Positions 12,960-23,869 of a stretch of 64,000 nucleotides of DNA are shown here, piece by piece (positions within the stretch are counted from its first letter, which is position 1; every line of letters begins with the position of its first letter). Under the pieces are notes generated by a model. That model was given only the letters and a program-made list of their open reading frames with translations. It had not been told where the DNA came from and searched no databases. The DNA is taken from positions 157,963,490-158,027,489 of the forward strand of contig NC_084462.1 in assembly GCF_027409185.1 (NCBI RefSeq). The letters run 5' to 3'. Source of the DNA: Cynocephalus volans. Lineage: Eukaryota > Chordata > Mammalia > Dermoptera > Cynocephalidae. The position numbers were made by a program, and so were the translations under genes.

Positions 12960-13450
12960 TGAGCTAACAGTATAATACCTACCAAACTGAGAAGGTATCC
13001 TGAGACCGAAGAACAAAGCAGGCAACTCTATATGGTTTACAAGGAGTTTATTATTATTATTGATGGGTGGTTACCTACAGGGAATGGATTGGGGAAAGCA
13101 GCTCTACACAGCTGCTTTCTCTGCAGTGGGGAGTGGGAGAGGAATTGAAGTTTATAAGGGACTTAGAGACAAAAGTGGAGCTACGCCAAAGAGAGAAAGG
13201 CTGCAGGAGTGTTAAGATTCCTAAGCACCTCGCAGCCACCTATTGCTTATCCTTGGGGTTGCTAGAGTCACCCTCTTTATCTCACACAAGTATAGCATTC
13301 TGTTCCTTTCCTTTCCTTGGTTACTAAGCACCCTATGCAGAGGAAAGATTGTAACTTTGATTGAAGCCAGAGCTTCAAAGGCCATGAGGATGGAGTGAGT
13401 TCTGACCAGCATTCCTATAGGCGGTTACTATGAAAATCAGAGCTATGGGA
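12960..13450 (-). mobile_element. Probable LTR remnant
   Basis: On the minus strand a CTTATAAACTT box is followed about 140 nt later by AATAATAAACTCC and a U5-like CT-rich tail (CTTTGTTCTTCGGTCTC). That order is typical of a retroviral LTR. No clear target duplication or internal genes were seen. Confidence 0.45.
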
Positions 13451-13559
13451 TACTGTTGATATTTACAGGTTTGCTTGGGTAATCCAGTGTAAACTGTAAA
13501 TTGGTCTAAGCTATGAGCCTATTTTAATGCTCCTAAACCCAGAAATTCCAACCATTTTT

Positions 13560-14020
13560 GTTTCTTGACATTGTTTATTGTCTGTCTTCTCTACTAGAAT
13601 GTAAGCTTGATGTTAGGAACTGAGTCTTACTCTGTATGCACAGCATCTGGAACCAAGCCTGTTAAATGGAACTCTAAGGCCCTTCGCACTCTGACTTCAT
13701 CTCCTAGAATCCTAGCTTTGCCCAGGTCACTTCAGCCACAATGGCCTCTGGAATCTTTGATAGTCCTCAAATACCAGCACTCTCCCATTTGAGGGTCTTT
13801 GCATGTGCTAAATCCTCTGCCTCAAATACTCTTCCCCTTGTTAACTTACAGCTTCCTTCCTTCAAGTTTCTGCTCAACTATCACTTTCTGAGGGGTTTCC
13901 CAGATATCTGTACATAAAATGGCTCGTCCCTCCCTGGCCCTATCACTCCTTACACCCTCACCCTGCTTCATTTTTCTTTACTGCACTTATTACTGCCTGA
14001 CTAAAATGCACCATATTTTG
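13560..14020 (+). repeat. L2 fragments
   Basis: Typical L2 3' wording in pieces, such as CTACTAGAATGTAAGCT, TTTGCATGTGCTAAATCC and TTCTGCTCAACTATCACTTTC. Ancient, with no coding capacity. Confidence 0.6.
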
Positions 14021-15183
14021 TTGATTGCAAGATGTATATTTGTTTTTTAGATTTTAACACAACTGAAACATGGGATGTCATAAAAACCAATGATGTCTTA
14101 AAATTTCTGTGGGCCTGGACAGACACTAAGTCCTTCCACAAGAGATTTGCATTTGCTTCTGCCAGTACTTGGGAATGCTACCAACCTGAGAGAACTTGAA
14201 GTTAGGTTCTCTGTTGAAGGGTTCTGTTTAGACAACACTGGCAGAGTGAATTTAGACAACAAACCAATGACTACCAACTTGTGGTTCATATTCTCAGGGG
14301 AGATTATTTTCCTCCCCTTACAAAGTGCCAAGTTTGAGACATTCAAATTTCCTTGCTGTCTTTTTCTGTATGGAGAGATTTTTTTTTTCTTTGTTCATCT
14401 TTTCATTAAAAGGACAGACTATCATTTACAATACTGGGAAAGTGAGATTATAACAGTTAATCTGAATCATTCATTCACTTCACCTTGCTGTATGTGGCAT
14501 CTAAAATTTATTTTCTTCTTTCTTTGCCTTTGCACATGCTACTTTGGAAAAATATAGATCTGCTTACATAAAAATACTTTAAACAGGACATGCAACAGCC
14601 ACATAAATTTAATGTTCACATTAGCATTTTGTGCTCTGGAGAATTAGTAAAGGGTATTTTGGGAAAAATAAATTGCAAATCACTTGATGCCAGTGATAAG
14701 CCACATAAAGAAAAAGGCTCTACTTTAAAGGCTTCTGGTTTGTGCTGACCTGGAGCAGGAAGGCCATCCCAAAGGGTGGGGAGACACTGGCCAGCCAGCC
14801 AGCCAGCCTCACTGGACAAAATAGAAAAGTTGTGTCATTTCCATTCCCAACAAATACAAAACACAAGCACTAAGCTTCAGGCGTCACACTTCCTGGATTT
14901 TTTTCTTCACTCACTAGACTTTAGAAACAAAACTTTAAAATTAAATATCTTTTTGTCTGAGAACATTCTGTGTTTCTCACTCAAAAAATGTATTTACTCT
15001 TCGGAGGATAAAACAGTTCTGTGCCAAAATCCATCCCCCAAAGATCCTTCAAATCCACATGTGCAGAAAAGGGAGGGTGGCGGGAAGATGGAAAGTTTTC
15101 CTCAGGGGATTTGGTGAGAAAGTGAATTGTCTCAAATCATCAAAGCTTTGAGGAGGCTGTGTCTTCTAAAAGGACTGCTACAT

Positions 15184-15423
15184 GAGGGTGCTTCAAAAAG
15201 TTCACGGTGCTGGCTGGTTAGCTCACCAGGGAGAGCATGGTACTGGTAATACCAAGGTCAAGGGTTTGGATCCCTGTACGAGCCAGCCACTAAAAAAACA
15301 AACAAAAACCACCCCATACCGGCCAGCTGCCAAAATGAACAAACAAACAAACAAAATGTTCAGGGAAAGTTTTGTATTATCTTTTAATTCAATTTTTCCA
15401 TGAACTTTTTAAAGTATCCTCAC
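15184..15423. mobile_element. MITE-like DNA transposon carrying a nested CYN
   Basis: Terminal inverted sequences GGGTGCTTCAAAAAGTTCA and TGAACTTTTTAAAGTATCC bound the element. A CYN SINE (15205-15352) splits it, with near-identical 10-bp duplications at 15195-15204 and 15353-15362. Confidence 0.65.
15205..15352 (+). mobile_element. CYN-type SINE monomer with A-rich tail
   Basis: tRNA-like body with A box (TGGTTAGCTCACCAGGG) and B box (GGTTTGGATCC), then AAACAAAC tails. Nested in the MITE at 15184-15423. Confidence 0.75.
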
Positions 15424-15439
15424 ATATAATAACTTAGTA

Positions 15440-15670
15440 GTTCTAAGCATAGAACTCAAAACTCTCTATTGCTAATTATGAGAATAAGCTATAGCTGTGT
15501 GAACCTTAGCAAATCATTGAATTCACTGTTTCTTTCATCTGCCTCATCTTAAAAAAAAAACAAAAACGCAGGTACATTTATTAGGATTGTTATGAGGATT
15601 AAATGATATAATACATTTTTAACACCTAGTATAGTATTTAGCAAATGGAAATACTTGATAAAATCACTAT
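15440..15670 (+). repeat. MIR SINE, diverged
   Basis: MIR-like order: GTGTGAACCTTAGCAAATCA, then ATCTGCCTCATC, then TTATGAGGATTAAATGATATA. It is in TMED8 intron 2. Confidence 0.65.
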
Positions 15671-16200
15671 TTTGTTGTCATTACTACAGAGAAACATTCA
15701 ATAAAGTGTAGGTAGCTATTATATTAACTATAATTATGTCAATTATATGAATTATTTCACATACAGAAGCAAGAAGAAACAACTTCTAAATAGAATTCAA
15801 GAAGTAACAGACTTTTTAAATACCCTGACATCTCTCTCTACCCCCAGCCACCAATTTGTGTGGGGCATGGAGACCACAGGTTCTATGAGGCAATATTGTA
15901 CTATAAACTGATCAGTTAGGCTGTAATAACCATGAACTCAAGGTTCTCCAAAATACGGCTTTTCATTAGTTATTCCATTAATGTTTCATGATTCCAATTC
16001 ATTCTAGGGGTCAGTACAATTCTTCCCTTTCTGCTACACACTCTGCTATCAATGATGGTAGGTGAATGAGATGGACAGAGAAGGAAATTAAGAATGACAA
16101 CCTAAAGGTGATCATAATGGTCTAATCTGCAAATTACATTTTAAAAAACTGCCTCCCACTCTGATGGAAAATACCAGAAAAAAAATAATTAAAACTGCCT

Positions 16201-16201
<1 letters not shown>

Positions 16202-16239
<38 letters not shown>

Positions 16240-16250
16240 CGCGCGCGCAT
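16202..16250. repeat. (TG)n-(CG)n alternating purine-pyrimidine tract
   Basis: 49 bases of perfect alternation, TG repeats passing into GCGCGCGC at the right end. Strong candidate for Z-DNA. Confidence 0.9.
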
Positions 16251-16315
16251 TTTATGGCTAAAAACCAAACACACAATCTCTAGCAAATCCACCTGGGATC
16301 CACTTCAAATGTTTT

Positions 16316-16466
16316 TCTTTTTTTTTTTTCTCAAAGATGACCGGTAAGGGGATCTTAACCCTTGACTTGGTGTTGTCAGCACCATGCTCAGCCAGTATAT
16401 GGGATCCGAACCCGGGGCCTTGGTGTTATCAGCACCGCACTCTCCCGAGTGAGCCACAGGCCGGCC
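16316..16466 (-). mobile_element. CYN-type SINE dimer
   Basis: Minus-strand dimer of two tRNA-Ile-like units with poly-A, flanked by a 16-bp duplication CCACTTCAAATGTTTT (16300-16315, 16467-16482). It sits about 290 bp from TMED8 exon 2. Confidence 0.88.
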
Positions 16467-16758
16467 CCACTTCAAATGTTTTAACACTTGAAGATGGACG
16501 TCAAGAGAAGATTAATAAGGACACTACACTATTTGTTACACTTTTATTCTGTGAGAGTAAAAGAAAAACTTATAACCTGAAATAGATCTGACATTGCCCC
16601 TAAGTACACTAAAAATTTGATTAATGAAAAAACTGTCTATGCCCTTACTTCAACTTGTCTTCTCTCTTCAAGTTGCTGCCTAATTCTTTCACCAATATCT
16701 TATTTCAGAAGATAAAACTTCTAGAAGCATTTTATCCAAAGAAGTTGCTTGTCCCTAC

Positions 16759-16840
16759 CTGTGGGGTGAGGAATGGGGCTCTGGATCAGAGGCAGAAGCC
16801 AATGGAGAGGTAACCTTGGTGTTTTCTAGATCTTCATTCT
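16759..16840 (-). CDS. TMED8: TMED8 coding exon 2
   Basis: This 82-nt exon is too short to stand out as an open frame. The acceptor is TTTTCTAG and the donor GTAGGG. Only one of the three frames is open; it reads from ENEDLENTKV through SDPEPHSSPH and is bounded by split codons that match exons 1 and 3. The 23-kb intron 1 lies upstream of it. Confidence 0.93.
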
Positions 16841-18230
16841 CTAGAAAATCATGGAAAGAAGGAATTTAATATCTGAGAAGAAACACAATCATAATTATCT
16901 TGTATCATTAAAAAACATCTAGCAGTTTCAACCAACTTCCTCTTTCCAAAAATGTTCTGGGCATAAACTTTATACTCTGGGATGCCCAGCACATAAAACA
17001 TTCAAGTCGTCACATCCAAGTATTCTCAGTCATAACCCATTCATTAAAAAAGAAGCTGTTTTCTAAAACAAGTCCCCATAAAATTAATCCTAATTCAAGA
17101 ATCATATTTCTCAGAAATATTATCATTGCCATTTTGCTGGTAAGGAAACTAAGGCAAAGACATAGGATTCAAACCCAGGCAGTTGTGCTCTTAGCCATCA
17201 TTGCTACTTGGTTTTGTGGTTTATTCATTAAGCCTTTCCTTGAGCACACAGATACCATATGGTTCAGTGCATTTAGACAGTCCCTCATTTAACCCCCTCT
17301 GGTTAAGACAGCAATAAACTGAAGCTCAAAAATACTCTTCCACTTTTCTATACAAAGTATAACTTAATGAAGTAAACCTCAAACACCGAAAGTTTTTTGT
17401 CAGAGTTTGGTAGCAAAATGAAAATGAAAATGACAAGCAAATATTTGTGATCCAACTTAACCTAGTCTCATTTTTTGTATGCAAATGAGATCTAGTTTTC
17501 TGTCAATTCAGAATTTCATAGGTAAAAAGACCTTGGAGCTCATGCCACCCGACTTTCCTCCCAACAAAAGAAGTAAGTCTAAGACTCTCGTCAGCTGTTC
17601 CCCAGTCCCTGTCACACTGTAAGGAGGCCCATTTCACTGAGGGGTAATGTGAATAGAAAGTCCTCCCCTATGTTGACCTATGTGAAATCTGTTTCCTAAT
17701 AAATTCTACCCTTTCCACACAAAACCCTGTCAAGTATTTACAGTCTGCTGTCACATTTCCTGCAGGCTCCTTGTCCCCAGGCTGGCCATCTCCACATCAG
17801 ATGGCCTCTGGCCATGCTGGCCTCATTGAGTGTTCCACTTACTTTGTTCCATTTAAAGTCAGGATCTAAAATGAAGAACTTTCTCATAGTACACTGACAA
17901 TAACTTCTTAATAAGGACACAATATTTCTTGACATAATACACCAACCAAGCACTAGATTTTTTACCTACAAATTTACCCTGTTGGCCTAAATAAGTCAAT
18001 CAAGATCTCCAGGGCTTATAAAAATAAACTTTTTCCAAGCCCACATTCTCTTATGCTCTATTTTTGACATAGACTTTTGGAAGATAATTGGCTGTTTAAC
18101 TTACTCTCAGGATTTTACATAAACATATTATTTATTTCAAGTTAATTTTCTGAAATCATACTAATAATGCTTTCTTGTAAAACTAATTAAAAACATTTAA
18201 TTAGGTAAGAAAACATTTAGCATCTACCCC
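16841..18230. other. TMED8: TMED8 intron 1, start; a MIR scrap, otherwise nothing seen
   Basis: Apart from a MIR scrap at about 17110-17220 (ATTTTGCTGGTAAGGAAAC and following) I see no gene, RNA or clear mobile element here. Confidence 0.4.
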
Positions 18231-18720
18231 TCCAGACTATATTTCCTTTTTAAAAAAATTTTAGTATACAAATACATTATTCACTATAGAAAAATCAAGA
18301 AATACAGCTAAGGGAAACACCACCAACAACAACCATAACAAACTAACTATAACTCATTAATCAAAGATAACCACTATTAATATTTTGATGTATACTTTCA
18401 GAAATATATTCATACATAAACACATATGTATATATTTTTATATATGTATGTATATGTGTGTGTGTGAATGTGTTTCTGAAAAGACATGCACCAAATGCTA
18501 ATGAGCATTTTTCATGAACATTTTTCAGGGTTAATAGGCTATATTGCAATTTTAAATGGCTGCATATTATCCCACAGGCTGTCCCATAATTTCATTAACC
18601 AATCCCCAATCCTCTACTAGTACAGCTAGAGACTGTCTCAAATCTTGCACTATTGCAGACAATCATGCTGTACTAGAGGTATCTACAACCCTTTCTTAAG
18701 AACTTCTCCCATCCACTGCC
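18230..18720 (-). repeat. Old L1 3' region, antisense
   Basis: Wording such as GGCTGCATATTATCCCACAG and the run into AACCAATCCCCAATCC is typical of old L1ME-type 3' ends read in reverse. Contains a short TG-rich patch. Confidence 0.5.
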
Positions 18721-19389
18721 TTGGAAGGGGCAGTTTCTGTGACAAAGTAAATTATGCCGGCCTTAGCTCATTGGTTTTGAGTGAATACCTGCCCAAAAGT
18801 CAGTCTAGTTCTCTTCCCCCAAATATGGAGTTGTTCCCAGAGACCAAAACAGACTGTTGGAAGCCTTAGTCGGGTCAGGGGCTGAGCTTGCCATTTGGGA
18901 GAAGCCTTCACAGTCCACGTAAAAGCTGATAACTAAGCAGAGAAGACAATTTTCAAAGAGAGGACAATTCTAGTAAAGGGAAAGACAAACAAAGGGATCA
19001 TGGGGTCTAAGAGGGAAAAAGACACAGAGAGGCTACCTGGCCACATCGTAACTCCATGAGGTCCAGGTGTGTTCTTCAACTGGACTCCATAAGAGGGCTT
19101 AGTACTAACAATGAGTCTCTTCTTATTACTTTTTATTGCAAAATATATCATCACATGAAATATTTCATGAAAAAAAGACACAAAGCTAAAATATTAATAA
19201 CAATACAAACATCGGTGTGCTCACTTCCTAGGGGAATTATTAGTACTTTAGAACCGCCTGACCAAAGCCCCTTTCCAATCATATCTCCCCTATTCTGAAT
19301 TTTGAGTAAATTATTCCCTTGTTATTCTTCAGATATTTTAATATTAATTACGGCTGTTTATAAACTTTTATATTTTAGAAAATGTTAAA

Positions 19390-21540
19390 GATATACAAAA
19401 TTAGAGAGTAGTAGAACAGGACTCATGTACCCATTACCTATCTTCCCAGTAAGATTTTACTGGGCTTGTTTCATCTGTCCCCTATGTCCCTGCTGCACCT
19501 GCACCACCATCACCTCTACCATGCATAGTGGATTATTTCAAGCAAAGCCCAGACATCATGTTTCCCCCATTATATCCACTTAGAATAAATCTCTAAAGAA
19601 AAAGACTTTCAACAGAGGTACAACAACATTATCAATCCTACAAAACTGTCAATTCCTTAATATTATCTAATACCTAGCCCATGCTCAAATTTCTCCTGTT
19701 GTCTCACAGACTTTCTAGAGCTTTGCTGTCTAATACAGCAGCCACTAGCACATGTGCCTAAATTGAATTAAAATTAAATAAAATTTAAAATTCAATCTGC
19801 TAGGGCCAGCCCGTGACTTACTTGGGAGAGTGCGGTGCTGATGACACCAAGGCCATGGGTTCAGATCCCTATATAGGGATGGCCAGTTAGCCCACTTGGG
19901 AGAGCATGGTGCTGACAACACCAAGTCAAGGGTTAAGATCCCCTTACCAGCCATCTTTTAAAAAATAAATAAATAAAATAAAATAAAATTCAGTCTGCTG
20001 GTCTCACTAGCCACATTTCAAATACTCAACAGTCATGAGTTGCTAGTGGCTACTATACTGGACAGCACAGAAACATCATCATCAAGAAAATTCTTTTGGA
20101 CAGTGTTGATCTAGAAGCTTCATTAGATTCAGGTTGTTTTATTCTCACAAGAATATTCCAGACATGGTACATGTAATTCCTATTGTATCACACCAGGAAG
20201 CACACAATGTATGGTAGTCACAAATTTAATGATGTGAAGATTGATCGTATTCGTGTTTTTAGCCTCATCTGCTATCAAGCTCATTAAACTTTCACTTCAT
20301 GGCTTTAGGAGCCATTCATGAGCATTGCCTAAAATAGGTCAATAATTTCATCAGAAACTGGGAAATGATTTTCCCAATTCTAGCACCTTCTACACTTATT
20401 ACTTGGAATTATTCTATAAAAAATAACTTTCATCAACTATTTGGCTACTCTGAAACTTAGCCATAAAACAAAGGCAGGATAAATGGTTGATTCTTCGCCA
20501 ACTGTCAGAATACCAAGTAGAATCACAGCAACCTCCAAAGGTGACCAATGATTTGGTTTTTGAAGTATTGTTAGATACACATGGATTTTAACAAATTTTA
20601 TGTTTCAAGTTTTCCTAGCTTTGGCCTTTGGGAGCTCCTTAAAGTTGTTCCTGTGTCCTTTTAACATGATCCCAGTAGTCTTACAACACAAGTTCCAAGC
20701 TCATCTTATAAATGCCTTGCCCCAGACCTGGAATCAGCCATTTCTCTAAGGAGTCCCGGTTCTTCTTCATGAGAAATGGTATTTAGAGACCACAATCAGG
20801 TAAAAATATTATACACACACATACATGCACACACACATTTAAGTATAACCATGACTGTTATATATGACTATCATGATATAATGATATATATACAATGAAT
20901 TCATCCAAATACTTCCAATTCAGATTACAGGATTTTTACCCGATTTTAATTCTGTATTTGTATTTCTTGGTCTTTTTGTGAAAAATCTTGGATCCTAATA
21001 ATATTCACATGAATACGTACTTTCTTTATTCTTCAACATAAATATAATAGTTTTTTTAAAAAATAATAACATTAGAATATGGTTAATAAGTTGGAGGTTA
21101 AGATTTATTTGCAGTTCTTTTTTCCTTATGATATATCCCAAAGGACATGTTCTGTCAAATTTTACGGCTTTAAAGTCACTTGAAATGATAATTCTGCATG
21201 TGGTCTTGTCACCAACTCTGGTTATGCCACAAAGTTCATTTGTTTCCTTCTGTTTTTGACTTTTAGAGATTCCTTTGGATTTATTCATTATTTATTTATG
21301 ATAATATAAATCATTTTCATTTTCCCAAAGTCAAATGGCTGTTTTGTGTGTATGTGTGGCTTTTTTTTTTTTTTTTTTGGCTCCAAACCATTGAAAAAAA
21401 ATTTTTTTAATGAACCATTCAGAGAAGTCTAACCTCTCTTCTCCTTACCTTTTTAATTTGATCTTCCATTATATCTTTTTGAAAATATAAGCAAATATAT
21501 ATGCATATACTTGTATCTGCAAGTCACCTCATTTCTTAGT
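19390..21540 (-). mobile_element. Old L1 (L1ME-type) 3' part, antisense, interrupted
   Basis: Matches the texture of the region at 46540-48600 (for example GGAGCTCCTTAAAGTTGTTC and the GAGAAATGGTATTTAGA block), which marks both as copies of one old L1 3' end. A CYN dimer at 19803-19984 interrupts it. Confidence 0.55.
19803..19984 (+). mobile_element. CYN-type SINE dimer
   Basis: Two tRNA-like units joined at CCTATATAGGGATGGCCAG, with an A-rich tail of AAATAAAT units. Target duplication AAAATTCAATCTGCTA at 19787-19802 and again, with two mismatches, at 19985-20000. Confidence 0.88.
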
Positions 21541-21584
21541 AAAAAAATACATACTCTTCTGCACCTTGTTCTTAGCAATATAGC

Positions 21585-21750
21585 CTAAAGGAGCTTCCAA
21601 GTTGGTGAATGCATCCACTTGCCAGAAGGGTGGTGCATCCCAACTCCATGGGACAGAAACTCCCGTGGTCAGGCCCTTCCAGACCTTGACCTATATACCA
21701 ATTCATCTGGCTGTTCATCTGTATCTTTTATAATACATCAGTAAACAAAG
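21585..21750 (+). repeat. Unclassified dispersed repeat, copy A
   Basis: Shares GGAGCTTCCAAGTTGGTGAA and TCTGGCTGTTCAT with 62768-62945. It ends near TTTATAATACATCAGTAAAC, like a transcript 3' end or LTR R region. It lies directly upstream of the ABCG2 retrocopy and may have preceded it at the site. Confidence 0.45.
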
Positions 21751-21765
21751 GCAGAAACTCTCCAG

Positions 21766-23800
21766 ATGTCTTCCAGTAATGTCCAGTTTTTATCCCAATG
21801 TCTCAAATAAATACTAATGGCCCACCCAAGACAACCTCCATCGACCTGGAGTCATTTACTGAAGGAGCTGTATTAAATTTGCATAACATAGGGAGAGTGT
21901 GGTGTTGATAAATTGGCATAACATCTGCTGTTCAGTAAAAGTGAAGAGTGGCTTTCTACTTGGTCAAAAAACAGTTAAGAAAGATCAATGAATATCAAGG
22001 GGATCATGAAACCTGGCCACAATGTCACCCTGAGACACACAGGTGGAGGCAAATCTTCAATGTTAGACGTCTTAGATGCAAAGAAAGATCCACATGGATT
22101 ATCTGGAGATGTTCTGATAAATGGAGCACTTCAAGCTGCCAATTTCAAACGGTGTTCAGGTAATGTGGTGCAGGATGATGTTCTGATGGGAACCCTGACA
22201 GTGTCCATCACTGTTCTCAATAGCTCTTTGTCTTCCAACTATGACAAATCGTGAAAAAAATGGATTAACACAGTACTTGAAGAGTCAGGTATGGATAAAG
22301 TGGTGAACTCCAAGGGTAAACTCGATTCATCTATGGTGTGTCTGGAGGATAAAGAAAAATGACTAGTATAGGAATGGAGCTTACTACTCATCTATCCATC
22401 TTGCTCCTAGATCAGCCCACAAGTGGCTAAGACTCAAGCCCAGCAAATGCCGTCCTTTTGCTTCTGAAGAGGATGTCTAAACAGGAATGAACAATCATAT
22501 TCTCCACTCATCAGCCTCATTATTCCATCTTCAAGCTGTTTAATAGCCTCACCTTATTGATCTCAGAAAGACTAATGTTCCCTGCTCAGAAACTCCTGGG
22601 GTAATCTGCATCAGCAGGTTACCACTCTGAGCCCTTTGGGTTCACCTTGTGGACTTCTTCCTGGATGTCATTATTAGAGACTCCTCTGCTGTACTATTAA
22701 ACAGATAAAGAAGACATTGAAGTCAAGGAGACTGAAGAGCCTTCCAAGTGAGATACGCCACTCATAGAAAAATTATCTGAGTTTTATGTCAACTCCATCT
22801 TCCTCAGAGAAACAAAAGCTGAATTAGATCAACTCTCAGCGGGTCAGAAAAAGAGTTGCTCAGTCTTCAAGGAAATCACCTATCTGACCTCCTTCTGTCA
22901 TCAACTCAGATTTCCAGACATTCATTCAAAAACTTGCCAGATAACCCCCAAGCCTCTATAGCTCAGATAATTGGTACAATCATCCAGGAACTGGTTGTCG
23001 GTGCCAATTTCTTGGGACTAAAAAAATGATCCTACTGGAACCCAGAATAGAGCCATGGTACTCTTCTTCCTGACGACCAAGTGTTTCAGCAGTGTGGCAG
23101 CCATGGAGATCTTTGTGGTCAAGAAGCAGCAATTTGTACATAAATATATCAGTGGATACTACAGAGTGTCATCTTATTTCTTGGGAATACTGTTATCTGA
23201 CTTACTACCCATGAGGAGGTTACCAAGCATTATATTTACTTTTGTAATATACTTCTTGTTAGGATTAAGATCAGAGGTAGAGACCTTCATCATCATGTTT
23301 ACTCTTATGATAGTGATTTATTTTACCAGTTCTATGGCACAGGCCACAGTAGGTCAGAGTGTGGCATTCATAGCAATACTTGTCATGACCATCTCTCTCA
23401 TATTTATGATGATGTATTCAGAGCTAGTGATGTATCTCAGAACCATTGTGCCTTGGCTCTCATGGCTTCAGTATTTCAGCATTCCTTGATATAATAATGT
23501 GGCTCTGCAACATAATGAATTTTGGGGACAAAACTTCTACCCAGGATTAAATGCAACAGCAAAAATTATCTGTAAGTATGCAGTAGGTACCGGCGAAGAA
23601 TATTTGACACACCAGGACATCAATCACGCACTTTGCAGCCTATGGAAGAATCGCTTGGCCTTGGCATGCATGATTGTTATCTTCCTCACAACTGCCTACC
23701 TAAAATTGTTATTACTTTAAAATGTTTTCTTAAATTCCCCTTTAATTTACTATAATTTATCCTCACATAGAAAAAATCAAGAAGCACCCTGATCTATTTT
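21766..23800 (+). pseudogene. ABCG2P: Processed pseudogene of ABCG2 (BCRP half-transporter)
   Basis: An intronless copy of the whole ABCG2 coding region. It starts MSSSNVQFLSQ at 21766, keeps a Walker A trace (TGGGKSS, about 22046), a signature trace (VSGG, about 22337), and the six-helix C-terminal half from about 23055, ending AYLKLLLL at about 23720. About 80 bp of matching 3'UTR follows. Frameshifts and stops break it throughout; the longest intact piece is 144 codons (23055-23489). ABCG2 is a plasma-membrane drug and urate exporter encoded elsewhere, so this is a retrocopy in TMED8 intron 1, antisense to TMED8. A 22-bp CYN-like scrap sits at 21890-21911. The symbol is descriptive only. 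Confidence 0.92.
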
Positions 23801-23869
23801 AATTAAAAATGTATTTATATATAACATAGAGATCACTTCATAAAAGATTACATAGATCTTCCTCATTAC

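Noticed and set aside
23055-23489. 144-codon transporter-like frame as a separate gene
   Set aside because: It is the longest surviving piece of the broken ABCG2 retrocopy, not an independent gene.
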